The notes under the pieces: generated by a model
The model's database searches: none
The model's input: only the letters and a program-made list of their open reading frames with translations
What the model was told of the DNA's origin: nothing
In this document: positions 17,782 to 26,171 of the stretch, in pieces
Position numbering within the stretch: the first letter of the stretch is position 1
Layout of the letters: every line of letters starts with the position of its first letter
Position numbers and translations under genes: made by a program
From: Flavobacterium terrae
Lineage (GTDB): Bacteria; Bacteroidota; Bacteroidia; Flavobacteriales; Flavobacteriaceae
Length of the DNA: 64,000 nucleotides
Reading direction: 5' to 3'
Assembly (NCBI RefSeq): GCF_900142035.1
Contig: NZ_FQZI01000002.1
Location: 310,001 to 374,000, forward strand

Positions 17782-18219
17782 CTAATTTGCTAAAACTGTT
17801 TTCATTTGCCCTTTGGCAATTTCTTTATCGTTTACTCTAGACACAATATCCACTAACGTAACTCCCATAAATTCGTGTAAAACACTTACAGTAGTTACAA
17901 CATCGTCAGAGAGTTTAGGCAATTCTATTATTTCTATCGACTTTATTGAACCTATGTAGCCAGTTGGTGCCGGTTCATTTTTTAAATAAAATTGGTATCC
18001 TGTAAATAAGGCTACAGATTGAGCCATATGCTCAATAAGTCCAGATTCTTGAAAAACACCTTGATTTTCAAATATATTTTCTTGAGTTACTTGTAAACCT
18101 GCAATCACTTCGTTATCCGAAAAAGATAGAAGCTTGTCAACCATTACAAATGGAAATTTTTGAGGAATTAAACTTCCCACAAATCCTGAATCTAATATTG
18201 GTAAAGTTTGGTTTTCCAT
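17782..18219 (-). CDS. Hotdog-fold ApeP/FabZ-like dehydratase, second tandem copy
   Basis: About 145 residues from ATG 18217-18219, which overlaps the DarB stop in TAATG; two codons upstream a TTG is in frame but less likely. Visible features are IPQKFPFVMVDKLLSF, the opening strand with PQ replacing PH, and SGLIEHMAQSVALFTGY, the central helix with Glu. The paralogue downstream shares this design. A tandem pair with differing active-site residues suggests a heterodimer in which each supplies part of the site (inference). Confidence 0.75.
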   Translation of the reverse strand: MENQTLPILDSGFVGSLIPQKFPFVMVDKLLSFSDNEVIAGLQVTQENIFENQGVFQESGLIEHMAQSVALFTGYQFYLKNEPAPTGYIGSIKSIEIIELPKLSDDVVTTVSVLHEFMGVTLVDIVSRVNDKEIAKGQMKTVLAN

Positions 18220-19352
18220 TAGCAAACCGTTAAATAAGCATATGAGTAAGAAAATCTTCCACTTTCTGGAACAGACAATAATACTTTATCTCCTTTTTTA
18301 AGTTTTCCAGAATTCATTAACTCTTCTAGCATCAAATAAATTGAAGCTGAACCCACGTTACCTACATTTTTTAAGTTCATAAACCATTTTTCCATTGGTA
18401 CTTCTATCCCTTTTTCTGCAAGGTTTTTATACAAACCTTGTACAAAATAATGAGATGAAACGTGTGGTAAGAAATAGGTTATATCTTCAACAGTAATATT
18501 GTTCTTATCCATAGCAGCTTTCATGCTTAAAGCCCCTTTTTCAAGAATATACTGGTCTAATATTTTTACATCTTGTTTAATTGAAAAAACAGATTCTGTA
18601 AGCCATTCATTAGCATTATAATCACTCCACGGTTTGATGCTTCCATCTGCTTGTTTATCTCCTCCTGCATACATACAAGCTTCTAATTCATGAGCATATG
18701 AAAAAGCTTCCATCCATTCTATTTTCAAAGGTGTTTCTCCCTTTGGTTTATTTTCAAGTAAGAATGCAGCAGCGCCATCTGACAACATCCAACGCAAAAA
18801 ATCTTTTTTAAAGGCAATTATAGGCTGCTCTTCTAAATTTTTTAAGTTAACTATTTCGTTTTCAAACTTTTCTGATTTCATCCAAGTAGAAACTCTTTCT
18901 GAACCAGTACAAACCGCATTATTAGTATTTCCAGATTTAACAGACAAATACCCAAATTTTAACGCGTTCATACCTGCATTACAAACCCCAGATGAAGAGT
19001 TAAGTTCTACTGATTGATTTTTCATCAATCCGTGAACCATAGCTGCATGTGACGGTAATAAATTATCTGGAGTCGAAGTCCCGCAAGACAACAACTCTAC
19101 ATCATTTGCAGAAAAAGTATCATCATAAAGCGATTTGATAGCATTATTTGTTAACTCAGCATTAGTATGCGTAGGCACTCCATTCTCATCTAAAGCATAG
19201 TAGCGCGTAACGATTCCGTTATTACGCAAAATAATTCTTCTGGCCTTTGATGCCGTATTGTTAATTAAACCAAGAAAAGACTCCATCTCATCATTAGTGA
19301 TAGGCTTATTAGGCAAAAATTTTCCTGATTTTGTTATGTAAACTTCAAACAT
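18219..19352 (-). CDS. darB: DarB, dialkylresorcinol ketosynthase (KAS III type)
   Basis: 377 residues with the FabH-like thiolase fold. The triad is visible: Cys in SSSGVCNAGMNA near residue 124, His in LPHVSSHYF near 300 and Asn in NLKNVGNVGSAS near 335. DarB condenses two beta-oxoacyl intermediates toward the 1,3-cyclohexadione/resorcinol ring of dialkylresorcinols, the alkylresorcinol half of flexirubin. It sits directly upstream of the hotdog pair and downstream of darA, the diagnostic darA-darB pair of flexirubin loci. Confidence 0.9.
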   Translation of the reverse strand: MFEVYITKSGKFLPNKPITNDEMESFLGLINNTASKARRIILRNNGIVTRYYALDENGVPTHTNAELTNNAIKSLYDDTFSANDVELLSCGTSTPDNLLPSHAAMVHGLMKNQSVELNSSSGVCNAGMNALKFGYLSVKSGNTNNAVCTGSERVSTWMKSEKFENEIVNLKNLEEQPIIAFKKDFLRWMLSDGAAAFLLENKPKGETPLKIEWMEAFSYAHELEACMYAGGDKQADGSIKPWSDYNANEWLTESVFSIKQDVKILDQYILEKGALSMKAAMDKNNITVEDITYFLPHVSSHYFVQGLYKNLAEKGIEVPMEKWFMNLKNVGNVGSASIYLMLEELMNSGKLKKGDKVLLSVPESGRFSYSYAYLTVC

Positions 19353-19355
19353 ATT

Positions 19356-20255
19356 TTAAACTCCTCTATAGTAGGCTTTTTCTTTTTTGATTTTATTAAG
19401 AACCAATGGATATTTTAAAAGGTGCAAGATATATACAATTGGCGAAATTAACCAGATTGCAACCAATAAATAAACATTAAATCCCTTAAGTAATTTTGGA
19501 CGTGAATTTGGCCTTTTTATGATCAAATTCGCCCATTTTTTAAACATTTTATTCGCTTTTTTATCCATTTCGACCAAAAAAGATCTTATTTCAATTGCGT
19601 CTTTTTCTAACAAATTTTCTTGAAGTTGTTGAAAAGAGTCATTTTTTAAGTGATTTAGAATTACTTCACCAAATTTTGATGCACCTTTAATTTCCTCATC
19701 TGAAACTCCAGGTTTGGGAAAAATTCCAAATTTCTCCTTTTTCCCAGTAAACATCCATTCAACAATAGTAATAACACTTACGTGATTTATATGTCGGTCC
19801 ACAAGAGCAATATTGCCAACTAATTTAGCATTAAGTCCTTTTAATATCACTTTCATCTTCTCTTGAGCCATTACCCACATATTTCTAGCTCCAATAACTG
19901 TAACAACAGGTGTTTCGTTGAAAAGATTTTTAGCGTATTCACTTTGTAAAAATGAATTAACTGGTATAGATGGTGATAAATACCAAACTTGGTATCCTAA
20001 AATAATCAAATCGTATTTTTTATTCAACACTTCATCAGAAGGAGGAACTACTTTTGAGGGAATGTGTAAAAATGATTCTGGAAAAGCATCAAAAAAAGCT
20101 GCTTTTTCCCATGGAAACGGAAAAGGCTTTTCTAAACTAATATCACAAAACGTAAGATTAATGTCTGAACTTGCCAATAATGGTGCAGAAAGATTTTGGA
20201 CAATTTCTTCCAACTGACCTGATTGAGTATAGTAAAGCACAAGAACATTTTTCAT
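19356..20255 (-). CDS. darA: DarA, dialkylresorcinol condensing/aromatising enzyme
   Basis: 299 residues. The N-terminal ~190 residues have a flavodoxin-like fold (KNVLVLYYTQSGQ, DLIILGYQVWYLSPSIPVNSF, VVTVIGARNMW), and the C-terminus has a hydrophobic segment (VYLLVAIWLISPIVYILHLL). This is the arrangement of DarA, which acts with DarB and aromatises the ring. Its stop lies 3 bases before the darB start. The cofactor loop TQSGQ near residue 10 fits FMN binding. Confident from sequence style and the darA-darB adjacency. Confidence 0.88.
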   Translation of the reverse strand: MKNVLVLYYTQSGQLEEIVQNLSAPLLASSDINLTFCDISLEKPFPFPWEKAAFFDAFPESFLHIPSKVVPPSDEVLNKKYDLIILGYQVWYLSPSIPVNSFLQSEYAKNLFNETPVVTVIGARNMWVMAQEKMKVILKGLNAKLVGNIALVDRHINHVSVITIVEWMFTGKKEKFGIFPKPGVSDEEIKGASKFGEVILNHLKNDSFQQLQENLLEKDAIEIRSFLVEMDKKANKMFKKWANLIIKRPNSRPKLLKGFNVYLLVAIWLISPIVYILHLLKYPLVLNKIKKEKAYYRGV

Positions 20256-21140
20256 TTACTTTTTATTTAATGAATTCCAAAAATCAAAATAATTAAACCA
20301 TTGCATAGGATATTTTAAAAGCATATTCTCGACACTAGTTGTGTAAGCCTTTAATAAACCTTTTTCATCTCTATGTTTAGCGTCAGATTCACGAGCATAT
20401 AAATGGTAGTGTAAGTTTGCCTCTTTCATAACATACACAAACAAAACGGGTACTTTTAAACGAGATGCTATTAAAAAAGGACCAGCTGGAAAATGTGCTT
20501 CTTGACCTAATAATTGTTCTGTTAATGTTTTAGTTCCTTCAAAATATCTATCTCCTGTAAAACAAATTAATTCATTATTAGCTAGAGCATTATTAATTTC
20601 AAAAATATGCGACAAGTCTTCTTTTACAATAATAAATTTTATAGAAGATTTTTTAGTAACACTGTCTAGATACTCTTTTATAATCGAATGTTCCATATCT
20701 GTAGTGACTAAATTAATTTGAAAATCTAAATCTATTTCTCCAAAAAAATGCTCAGCTATTTCAAAATTCCCGACATGAGCACTTATTAAAACTCCTCCTT
20801 TTTTTTCGGCTAAAAGCTTTTTAAGTAAATCAATACCATCAAACTCATATGTAAATTTATCTCTAAGCCCCGCTGATATGGCAGTTTTATCAATAATGGT
20901 CTGCCCAAATGTAAAGTAACTTTTATAAACTGAACAAATTGATTTTAGGTACGAGTAACCTAATCTTTTATTAAAATAATAAAAGATTGCCTTATTAGAA
21001 CGCTTCTCAAATATAAAATAATAAAAAGCTACAAAAACCAAGACAGAATATGCTGCTTTGATTCCGAGCTTTTTTATGCAGTAAACAAAAATTTTATATC
21101 CGAGTAGTGTACCTTTTGATTTTCCGTCCCACTCACTCAT
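20256..21140 (-). CDS. LpxL/HtrB-type lysophospholipid acyltransferase
   Basis: 294 residues. An N-terminal hydrophobic helix (AYSVLVFVAFYYFIF) precedes an LpxL-like acyltransferase domain with HVGNFE (HX4E catalytic motif) near residue 122 and GDRYFEGT plus FPAGPFLIASRLKVPV downstream. LpxL enzymes move acyl chains from ACP to lipid A; homologues in aryl polyene clusters are thought to transfer the polyene or an acyl group onto a lipid. Here it could join the aryl polyene to the resorcinol or to a membrane lipid. It abuts darA with no gap. Confidence 0.82.
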   Translation of the reverse strand: MSEWDGKSKGTLLGYKIFVYCIKKLGIKAAYSVLVFVAFYYFIFEKRSNKAIFYYFNKRLGYSYLKSICSVYKSYFTFGQTIIDKTAISAGLRDKFTYEFDGIDLLKKLLAEKKGGVLISAHVGNFEIAEHFFGEIDLDFQINLVTTDMEHSIIKEYLDSVTKKSSIKFIIVKEDLSHIFEINNALANNELICFTGDRYFEGTKTLTEQLLGQEAHFPAGPFLIASRLKVPVLFVYVMKEANLHYHLYARESDAKHRDEKGLLKAYTTSVENMLLKYPMQWFNYFDFWNSLNKK

Positions 21141-21145
21141 TTAAA

Positions 21146-21397
21146 TTATCCTTTTGTCTTGATTTTATTCTCAATCAAATCATAAAATTTTTGAAATGTA
21201 TCTATACCGATAAAGTCAGCTTCACCAAGTTTTACACCAAAATTTGATTCGATAATTACAACTAGATCTACATAATCTAAGCTATCTAAACCTAATGTAT
21301 CTTTTAAATTTGCTTCGGGTGAAATTGTGTCTCCATCAACCTCAAATTCATCAACCAAAAACCCGTTTACAATTTCGATAATCTCTTCTTTGCTCAT
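21146..21397 (-). CDS. Acyl carrier protein, second copy of the cluster
   Basis: 83 residues with the phosphopantetheine Ser in LGLDSLDYVDLVV near residue 39 and acidic helices. It differs clearly from the ACP at 11434-11691 (DSLDYVDL against DSIDALEL), suggesting distinct partner enzymes. It lies between the KAS II gene and the LpxL-like acyltransferase, so it may hand chains to that acyltransferase. Confidence 0.92.
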   Translation of the reverse strand: MSKEEIIEIVNGFLVDEFEVDGDTISPEANLKDTLGLDSLDYVDLVVIIESNFGVKLGEADFIGIDTFQKFYDLIENKIKTKG

Positions 21398-21410
21398 TTC
21401 TCTTAAATCA

Positions 21411-22631
21411 CTATACTTTTTTTATTACTAAAGCCGAATTTGTTCCTCCAAATCCGAAAGAATTTGACAAAAATATGTCAATTTTTTTATTTATGGTAGT
21501 TGTAGCAATATTTAATTTTTTTGAATCCTCATCAGGATTCTCCAAATTAATGTTTGGGGCTACAAACGAATTTTGCATCATTAAAATCGAATAAATAATT
21601 TCACTAGCACCCGCCATCCAACATTCGTGACCTGTCATCGACTTAGTTGAGCTTACAAGTGGTCCATTTTCGCCAAAAATTTCAAAAATGGCTTTTGCTT
21701 CATTCGCATCACCTACAGGAGTTGATGTTGCATGAGCATTGATATAATCGATTTGACTTGGCTTAATATTAGCTTGATCTAAAGCTCTTTTCATTGCAGT
21801 CGCTGGACCATCAACATTTGGAGTAGAAATATGTCCACCATTTGACGAAAATCCATACCCAACTACTTCAGCGATGATAGGAGCGCCTCTTTTAACAGCA
21901 GACTCATAACTTTCAAGAATTAACGTAGCTCCACCGCCCGATGGTACTAAACCATTACGAGAAGAATCAAAAGGACGTGATGATTTTGCTGGATTGTCTT
22001 CATCTGTAGAAAACACACCTAATCCATCAAAACTAGCCATAGCATATTTATTGATTTCTTGTGCTCCGCCACAAATAATCATATCTTGAAGACCACTTTT
22101 AATTAAATGATATCCTAAACCAACAGAATGTGAACCGCTTGCACAAGCTGCACTAATGGTAAGATTCACCCCTTTTAATCTAAAAATAGTTGAAAGATTC
22201 ATGGTTACCGTAGAATTCATCGATTTAAAAATTGCTCCAGAACCAATAAGTGTTGTATCTTTTTTCTCTCTTATAATATCAGTAGCTTCAATTATTGCAA
22301 GCGAAACACTATCATTACCATAGATAATTCCTACTTCATTTTCATCAAAATAAGCATCCTCTATATTGGCGTTTTTTAATGCTTCTATAGTAGCCATATA
22401 AGCATATTCTGTTTCTTCACCAACACTAATTCTTTGCCTTCTATTAAGAAGGTTTTTTAAATCAGGTTTAGGAACACTTCCTGTTAAAGCAGACCGGAAA
22501 CCAAACTGTTTTCTTTCTTCATCATAAATTATTCCTGACTTACCTTCATACAAAGAGTTTTTAACCTCATCTAATGAAGTACCTATACAAGAATAAATTC
22601 CCATTCCGGTAATTACTACTCTTTTATCCAT
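21411..22631 (-). CDS. Beta-ketoacyl-ACP synthase II-like condensing enzyme
   Basis: 406 residues. Catalytic Cys in SAACASGSHSVG near residue 165, His in NAHATSTPVGD (HAT where HGT is usual) and His in SMTGHECWMAGASE, ending SFGFGGTNSA. An FabF-type chain-elongating synthase of the polyene pathway. It is 17 bases downstream of fabG-like and 13 bases upstream of an ACP gene, a reductase-synthase-carrier trio that can run an elongation cycle together with the hotdog dehydratases. Confidence 0.88.
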   Translation of the reverse strand: MDKRVVITGMGIYSCIGTSLDEVKNSLYEGKSGIIYDEERKQFGFRSALTGSVPKPDLKNLLNRRQRISVGEETEYAYMATIEALKNANIEDAYFDENEVGIIYGNDSVSLAIIEATDIIREKKDTTLIGSGAIFKSMNSTVTMNLSTIFRLKGVNLTISAACASGSHSVGLGYHLIKSGLQDMIICGGAQEINKYAMASFDGLGVFSTDEDNPAKSSRPFDSSRNGLVPSGGGATLILESYESAVKRGAPIIAEVVGYGFSSNGGHISTPNVDGPATAMKRALDQANIKPSQIDYINAHATSTPVGDANEAKAIFEIFGENGPLVSSTKSMTGHECWMAGASEIIYSILMMQNSFVAPNINLENPDEDSKKLNIATTTINKKIDIFLSNSFGFGGTNSALVIKKV

Positions 22632-22648
22632 TTTCTAATTAAGTAATT

Positions 22649-23380
22649 TTATGAATAAATTCCTCCGTTTATATTGATTACTTCCCCTGTAATATAACCT
22701 GCTTTTTTTGAGGCAAGGAATGCTACTAAATCAGCTACTTCTTCTGCTTCGCCAAAACGGTTTACTGGTATTAATTTTGCTAATTCTTTTTCGTCTAATT
22801 CACCTGTCATATCCGTTCTAATAAAACCAGGTGCAACAGCATTTACGGTAATATTTCTTTTAGCTACTTCTTGCGCTAAAGCTTTAGTCGCCGCAACAAC
22901 TGCTCCTTTTGCAGCAGAATAGTTTGTTTGTCCAGCTGTTCCTTTCACTCCAGATACTGAAACCATATTAACTATTCGTCCATACTTATTTCTTAATAAT
23001 TTTTGAATGAAGAAATTAGTTACGTTAAAAAAACCATTTAAACTGGTATTAATAACATTATTCCAATCATCTTGAGACATCCACATGAACAAACCATCGC
23101 GTGTAATTCCGGCATTATTTACAATAACCTCAACAATAGCATCTGGATTAGCTTCTTGCCAAGCTGTCAAGGCAGCTTTAACCTCTTCGGCATCTGCTAC
23201 ATTGAATTGAATAATTTCACCAGTTGCTCCTAATGCTTTTACTTTTTCAAGCGTTTGCAGGGCAGCTTCTTGGTTTCCTTGGTAATTAATTAAGATGTGA
23301 TAATTTTTATCTTCGGCTAATTTTTGACAAATAGCACTACCTATTCCTCTTGAACCACCTGTTACTAAAGCACATTTCAT
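22649..23380 (-). CDS. fabG: 3-oxoacyl-ACP reductase (FabG-type SDR)
   Basis: 243 residues, classic short-chain dehydrogenase. NADPH site TGGSRGIG at residues 7-14, NNAG near 90, catalytic Ser in MVSVSGVKG, the YxxxK motif YSAAK, and PGFIRTDM. It would reduce the beta-keto group after each condensation in aryl polyene synthesis. The housekeeping fabG is probably elsewhere in the genome; this copy is pathway-dedicated by context. Confidence 0.88.
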   Translation of the reverse strand: MKCALVTGGSRGIGSAICQKLAEDKNYHILINYQGNQEAALQTLEKVKALGATGEIIQFNVADAEEVKAALTAWQEANPDAIVEVIVNNAGITRDGLFMWMSQDDWNNVINTSLNGFFNVTNFFIQKLLRNKYGRIVNMVSVSGVKGTAGQTNYSAAKGAVVAATKALAQEVAKRNITVNAVAPGFIRTDMTGELDEKELAKLIPVNRFGEAEEVADLVAFLASKKAGYITGEVININGGIYS

Positions 23381-23390
23381 ATGTGTATTT

Positions 23391-24509
23391 TTATTTTGAG
23401 AATAACTCTACGTGTTGAAACCAAACGTTTCCTAATACAGAACCATCGGTTTTAATAAATCCGAACTTTTTATCTTTACTTACACGAGCTAATCCGTTTA
23501 TGAATCCTTTTTCTTCGTTTTTAAACATTCCAACAAAACCTGGCATTGAAATTTGATATTGAGGCTCGATTACCATTTTTCCACTAGTATTTATAAAACC
23601 CCAATTTTTATCAACTTTCACAGGAGCTAAACCATCTTCACTAAACGTTTCAGCATCTGTATAGGTTGGTTTTACTACATAATCTCCTTTTACATTAATA
23701 AAACCCCATAACTTATCACTAAAAACTGGTGCTAAACCTTTAACAAAGGCTCTAGCTTTGTCAAATTTTGGTTCGATAACCCATTTTCCTGATGTATTAA
23801 TAAAACCAACTTTTTCGCCTTTTTTAGCGTAAGTTAGATCTGATGTTGCTACAAAATCCCAAATTTTTGTCACACCTTCTAACACTTTGAATGAATTGTT
23901 AGTTACTAAACCAAAATCTGTTCCTTTTTTTGCCCAACATACATTTTTAACATAATCTCCAATATCATCATAATCAAATTTTACAATGATTTTACCAGTT
24001 TGATCAATAATCCCCCATTTATCATTGACTTTTGCACGAGCGTAACCACCTTCAAAATGCTTAATCATTTGATAAGTTGGCTTAATTACAACTTCTCCTT
24101 TAGAATTAACAACTCCAACGCTTTCATTTTGTCTAATAAATGCTAATCCCTTTTCGAAATCATATGCCTTATCAGTTTGTGCTAGATTTGTTTTTTCTCC
24201 TTTTTTATTGATCCAAAATCCTTCTTTACCAATTACAACTGCACAAATTCCGTCTTTAAAATATCGAGCTTTATCATAAGTAGGTTTAATAACCCAATTC
24301 CCTTTCATATCAATAAAACCAAATTTCCCATCTTCCATTACAGCAGCTAAACCTTCAGAAAAACTCATTGCCGCTTTATATTTGCATGGAATAACTAATT
24401 CACCAGATTTATTAATAAACCCCATTTTTTTCTTTTCCATAACTAATGACATTTCTTGTGCAGAAACCCATTGCGTTACTAAAACGATTAATAAAATTAG
24501 TTTTTTCAT
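23391..24509 (-). CDS. WG-repeat secreted protein
   Basis: 372 residues with a signal peptide (MKKLILLIVLVTQWVSAQ) followed by about eight WG beta-hairpin repeats of ~45 residues, each with a core like KFGFIDMKGNWVIKPTYDKAR or WGFINTSGKMVIEPQY. WG repeats are widespread in Bacteroidota exported proteins; their role is not established, probably binding. It sits between TAL and fabG, inside the biosynthetic operon, with 26 bases to the TAL stop, so it is likely cotranscribed. No enzymatic motif is seen. Confidence 0.82.
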   Translation of the reverse strand: MKKLILLIVLVTQWVSAQEMSLVMEKKKMGFINKSGELVIPCKYKAAMSFSEGLAAVMEDGKFGFIDMKGNWVIKPTYDKARYFKDGICAVVIGKEGFWINKKGEKTNLAQTDKAYDFEKGLAFIRQNESVGVVNSKGEVVIKPTYQMIKHFEGGYARAKVNDKWGIIDQTGKIIVKFDYDDIGDYVKNVCWAKKGTDFGLVTNNSFKVLEGVTKIWDFVATSDLTYAKKGEKVGFINTSGKWVIEPKFDKARAFVKGLAPVFSDKLWGFINVKGDYVVKPTYTDAETFSEDGLAPVKVDKNWGFINTSGKMVIEPQYQISMPGFVGMFKNEEKGFINGLARVSKDKKFGFIKTDGSVLGNVWFQHVELFSK

Positions 24510-24535
24510 AGCTTGTATTGTTTAGTTGATTGTTT

Positions 24536-26053
24536 TTACCCTATTAAATAATCTTTCACTTTTTGAACATAAGGATACATTACCATATCATCTTTAAACT
24601 CTGGCACAATTTTTCTCACTTCATCATAAATAGACTTGGTAGTTGAAGATACTTGATTTTTAAATCCAAGAGCATCTATTGCTTGAACTACTGTAATTAA
24701 TTCAATTGCTAAAACTTCGAATGCATTTTCGACCACTTTACCAGCCATTACTGCAGCATTAGTTCCCATACTAACGATATCTTGATTATCATTGTTATTT
24801 GGAATACTATGAACATACATTGGATTTGACAAAGTTTGAGATTCAGCTGTAGTTGATACAGCTGTAAACTGAACACCTTGCATACCAAAGTTAAACCCTA
24901 AAGTACCTAAATTTACAAAAGGAGGCAAAATTTCGTTTATTTTAGAATTCAATAAATAATTTAGCTGTCTTTCTGCAAGCATGGTCAATTTGGCAACAAC
25001 AATTTTCAATTTGTCCATTTCCAAAGAGATGTAATCCCCATGGAAATTTCCACCATGATAAACATGTTTGTTCTTAACATCAATAATTGGGTTATCATTA
25101 GCTGAATTGATTTCGTTTTCTAAGACTTTTTCAACTCCATTGATAGTATCTAAAACTGGTCCTAAAATTTGAGGAACACATCTTAATGAATAATATTCTT
25201 GAACTTTTTCTTTAAAAACATCTTCAGTATTTTCTCCCGAGTACAAATGATCTTCTCTTTTTCTTACCAAAGAACTATCTGCTAAATGATTTCTCATTAT
25301 TCTAGCAATTTCTTGCTGTCCAAAGTGATGCTTTACTCCATTTAACTCTTCAGATAAATGATCATCATAAGCTTGAACCAATTCATTGATAGCACATGAT
25401 ATTTTTACAGACCAATCTAAAACCTTTTTAGAGTTATAAGCATTTACAATACCAATACCTGTCATTACAGAAGTTCCATTCATTAAGGCTAAACCTTCAC
25501 GAATTTCAACATTAATAGGTTTTAACCCTTCTATTTCAAAAACTTCTTTAGTTGCTCTTCTTTCACCTTTATAAAAAACTTCTCCTTCACCTATTAAAGT
25601 AAGAGCTAAATGCGCTAACTGCACTAAATCTCCACTTGCACCTACTCCACCATGTTCAAAAATCAAAGGAGTAATATCCCTATTAATAAACTCTTTCATT
25701 AATAAAATAACCGAAGGATGAACTCCAGAATTACCTAACGAAAGTGTATTTAATCTTGCTAAAATTGCCGATTTCACAAAAACAGGACTTAATGGTTTTC
25801 CTGTCCCTGAAGAATGGCTTCTTATCAAGTTATATTGCAATTGCAAACGATCTTCGTCTTTAATACGATATTGAGCCATTGGTCCAAAACCAGTATTTAC
25901 TCCGTAAATCACTTTATTTCCTGAAAATTCTTTAAGAAATTCAAAACTTTCTGAAACTCTTTCCAGAACATTATCACTTAATTGTACAGGATTTTTTTTA
26001 AAGACTATATCTTCAAATTCTTTTAAACTTAAATACTCGTTTATTATACTCAT
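24536..26053 (-). CDS. Tyrosine ammonia-lyase (HAL/PAL/TAL family)
   Basis: 505 residues from ATG 26051-26053 (an in-frame TTG directly precedes it). The MIO cofactor triad Ala-Ser-Gly is in GGVGASGDL, residues ~139-141. YGVNTGFG and NLIRSHSSGTG form the substrate pocket, and NDNPIID and the amide-rich NNNDNQD segment are family marks. From memory the sequence closely resembles the characterised F. johnsoniae tyrosine ammonia-lyase. It makes 4-coumarate and ammonia, the aromatic starter of flexirubin. As first gene of the minus-strand cluster with a -7 box upstream (26134-26141), it probably heads the operon. Confidence 0.85.
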   Translation of the reverse strand: MSIINEYLSLKEFEDIVFKKNPVQLSDNVLERVSESFEFLKEFSGNKVIYGVNTGFGPMAQYRIKDEDRLQLQYNLIRSHSSGTGKPLSPVFVKSAILARLNTLSLGNSGVHPSVILLMKEFINRDITPLIFEHGGVGASGDLVQLAHLALTLIGEGEVFYKGERRATKEVFEIEGLKPINVEIREGLALMNGTSVMTGIGIVNAYNSKKVLDWSVKISCAINELVQAYDDHLSEELNGVKHHFGQQEIARIMRNHLADSSLVRKREDHLYSGENTEDVFKEKVQEYYSLRCVPQILGPVLDTINGVEKVLENEINSANDNPIIDVKNKHVYHGGNFHGDYISLEMDKLKIVVAKLTMLAERQLNYLLNSKINEILPPFVNLGTLGFNFGMQGVQFTAVSTTAESQTLSNPMYVHSIPNNNDNQDIVSMGTNAAVMAGKVVENAFEVLAIELITVVQAIDALGFKNQVSSTTKSIYDEVRKIVPEFKDDMVMYPYVQKVKDYLIG

Positions 26054-26133
26054 CAATTGCTCATTTTTTTAAAGCGAAATTATAATTAACATTCGCTTTC
26101 ATTTTCAAAATATATGTAGTTAATTTGAACTCG

Positions 26134-26141
26134 CAAAAGTA
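26134..26141 (-). promoter_or_regulatory. Putative -7 promoter box for the flexirubin operon
   Basis: On the minus strand the bases read TACTTTTG, a perfect match to the Bacteroidota -7 consensus TAnnTTTG. It lies 81 bases upstream of the TAL start codon in the 118-base divergent gap. No matching TTG -33 element was found at the usual distance, so this is a half-supported call. Confidence 0.4.
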
Positions 26142-26171
26142 ATATTTTCTTAAGAAAAAAAAAGAAAAAAA

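Noticed and set aside
24536-26053. Histidine ammonia-lyase of a hut pathway
   Set aside because: No other hut genes are nearby, it heads the flexirubin cluster, and the sequence is closest to the known Flavobacterium tyrosine ammonia-lyase from memory.
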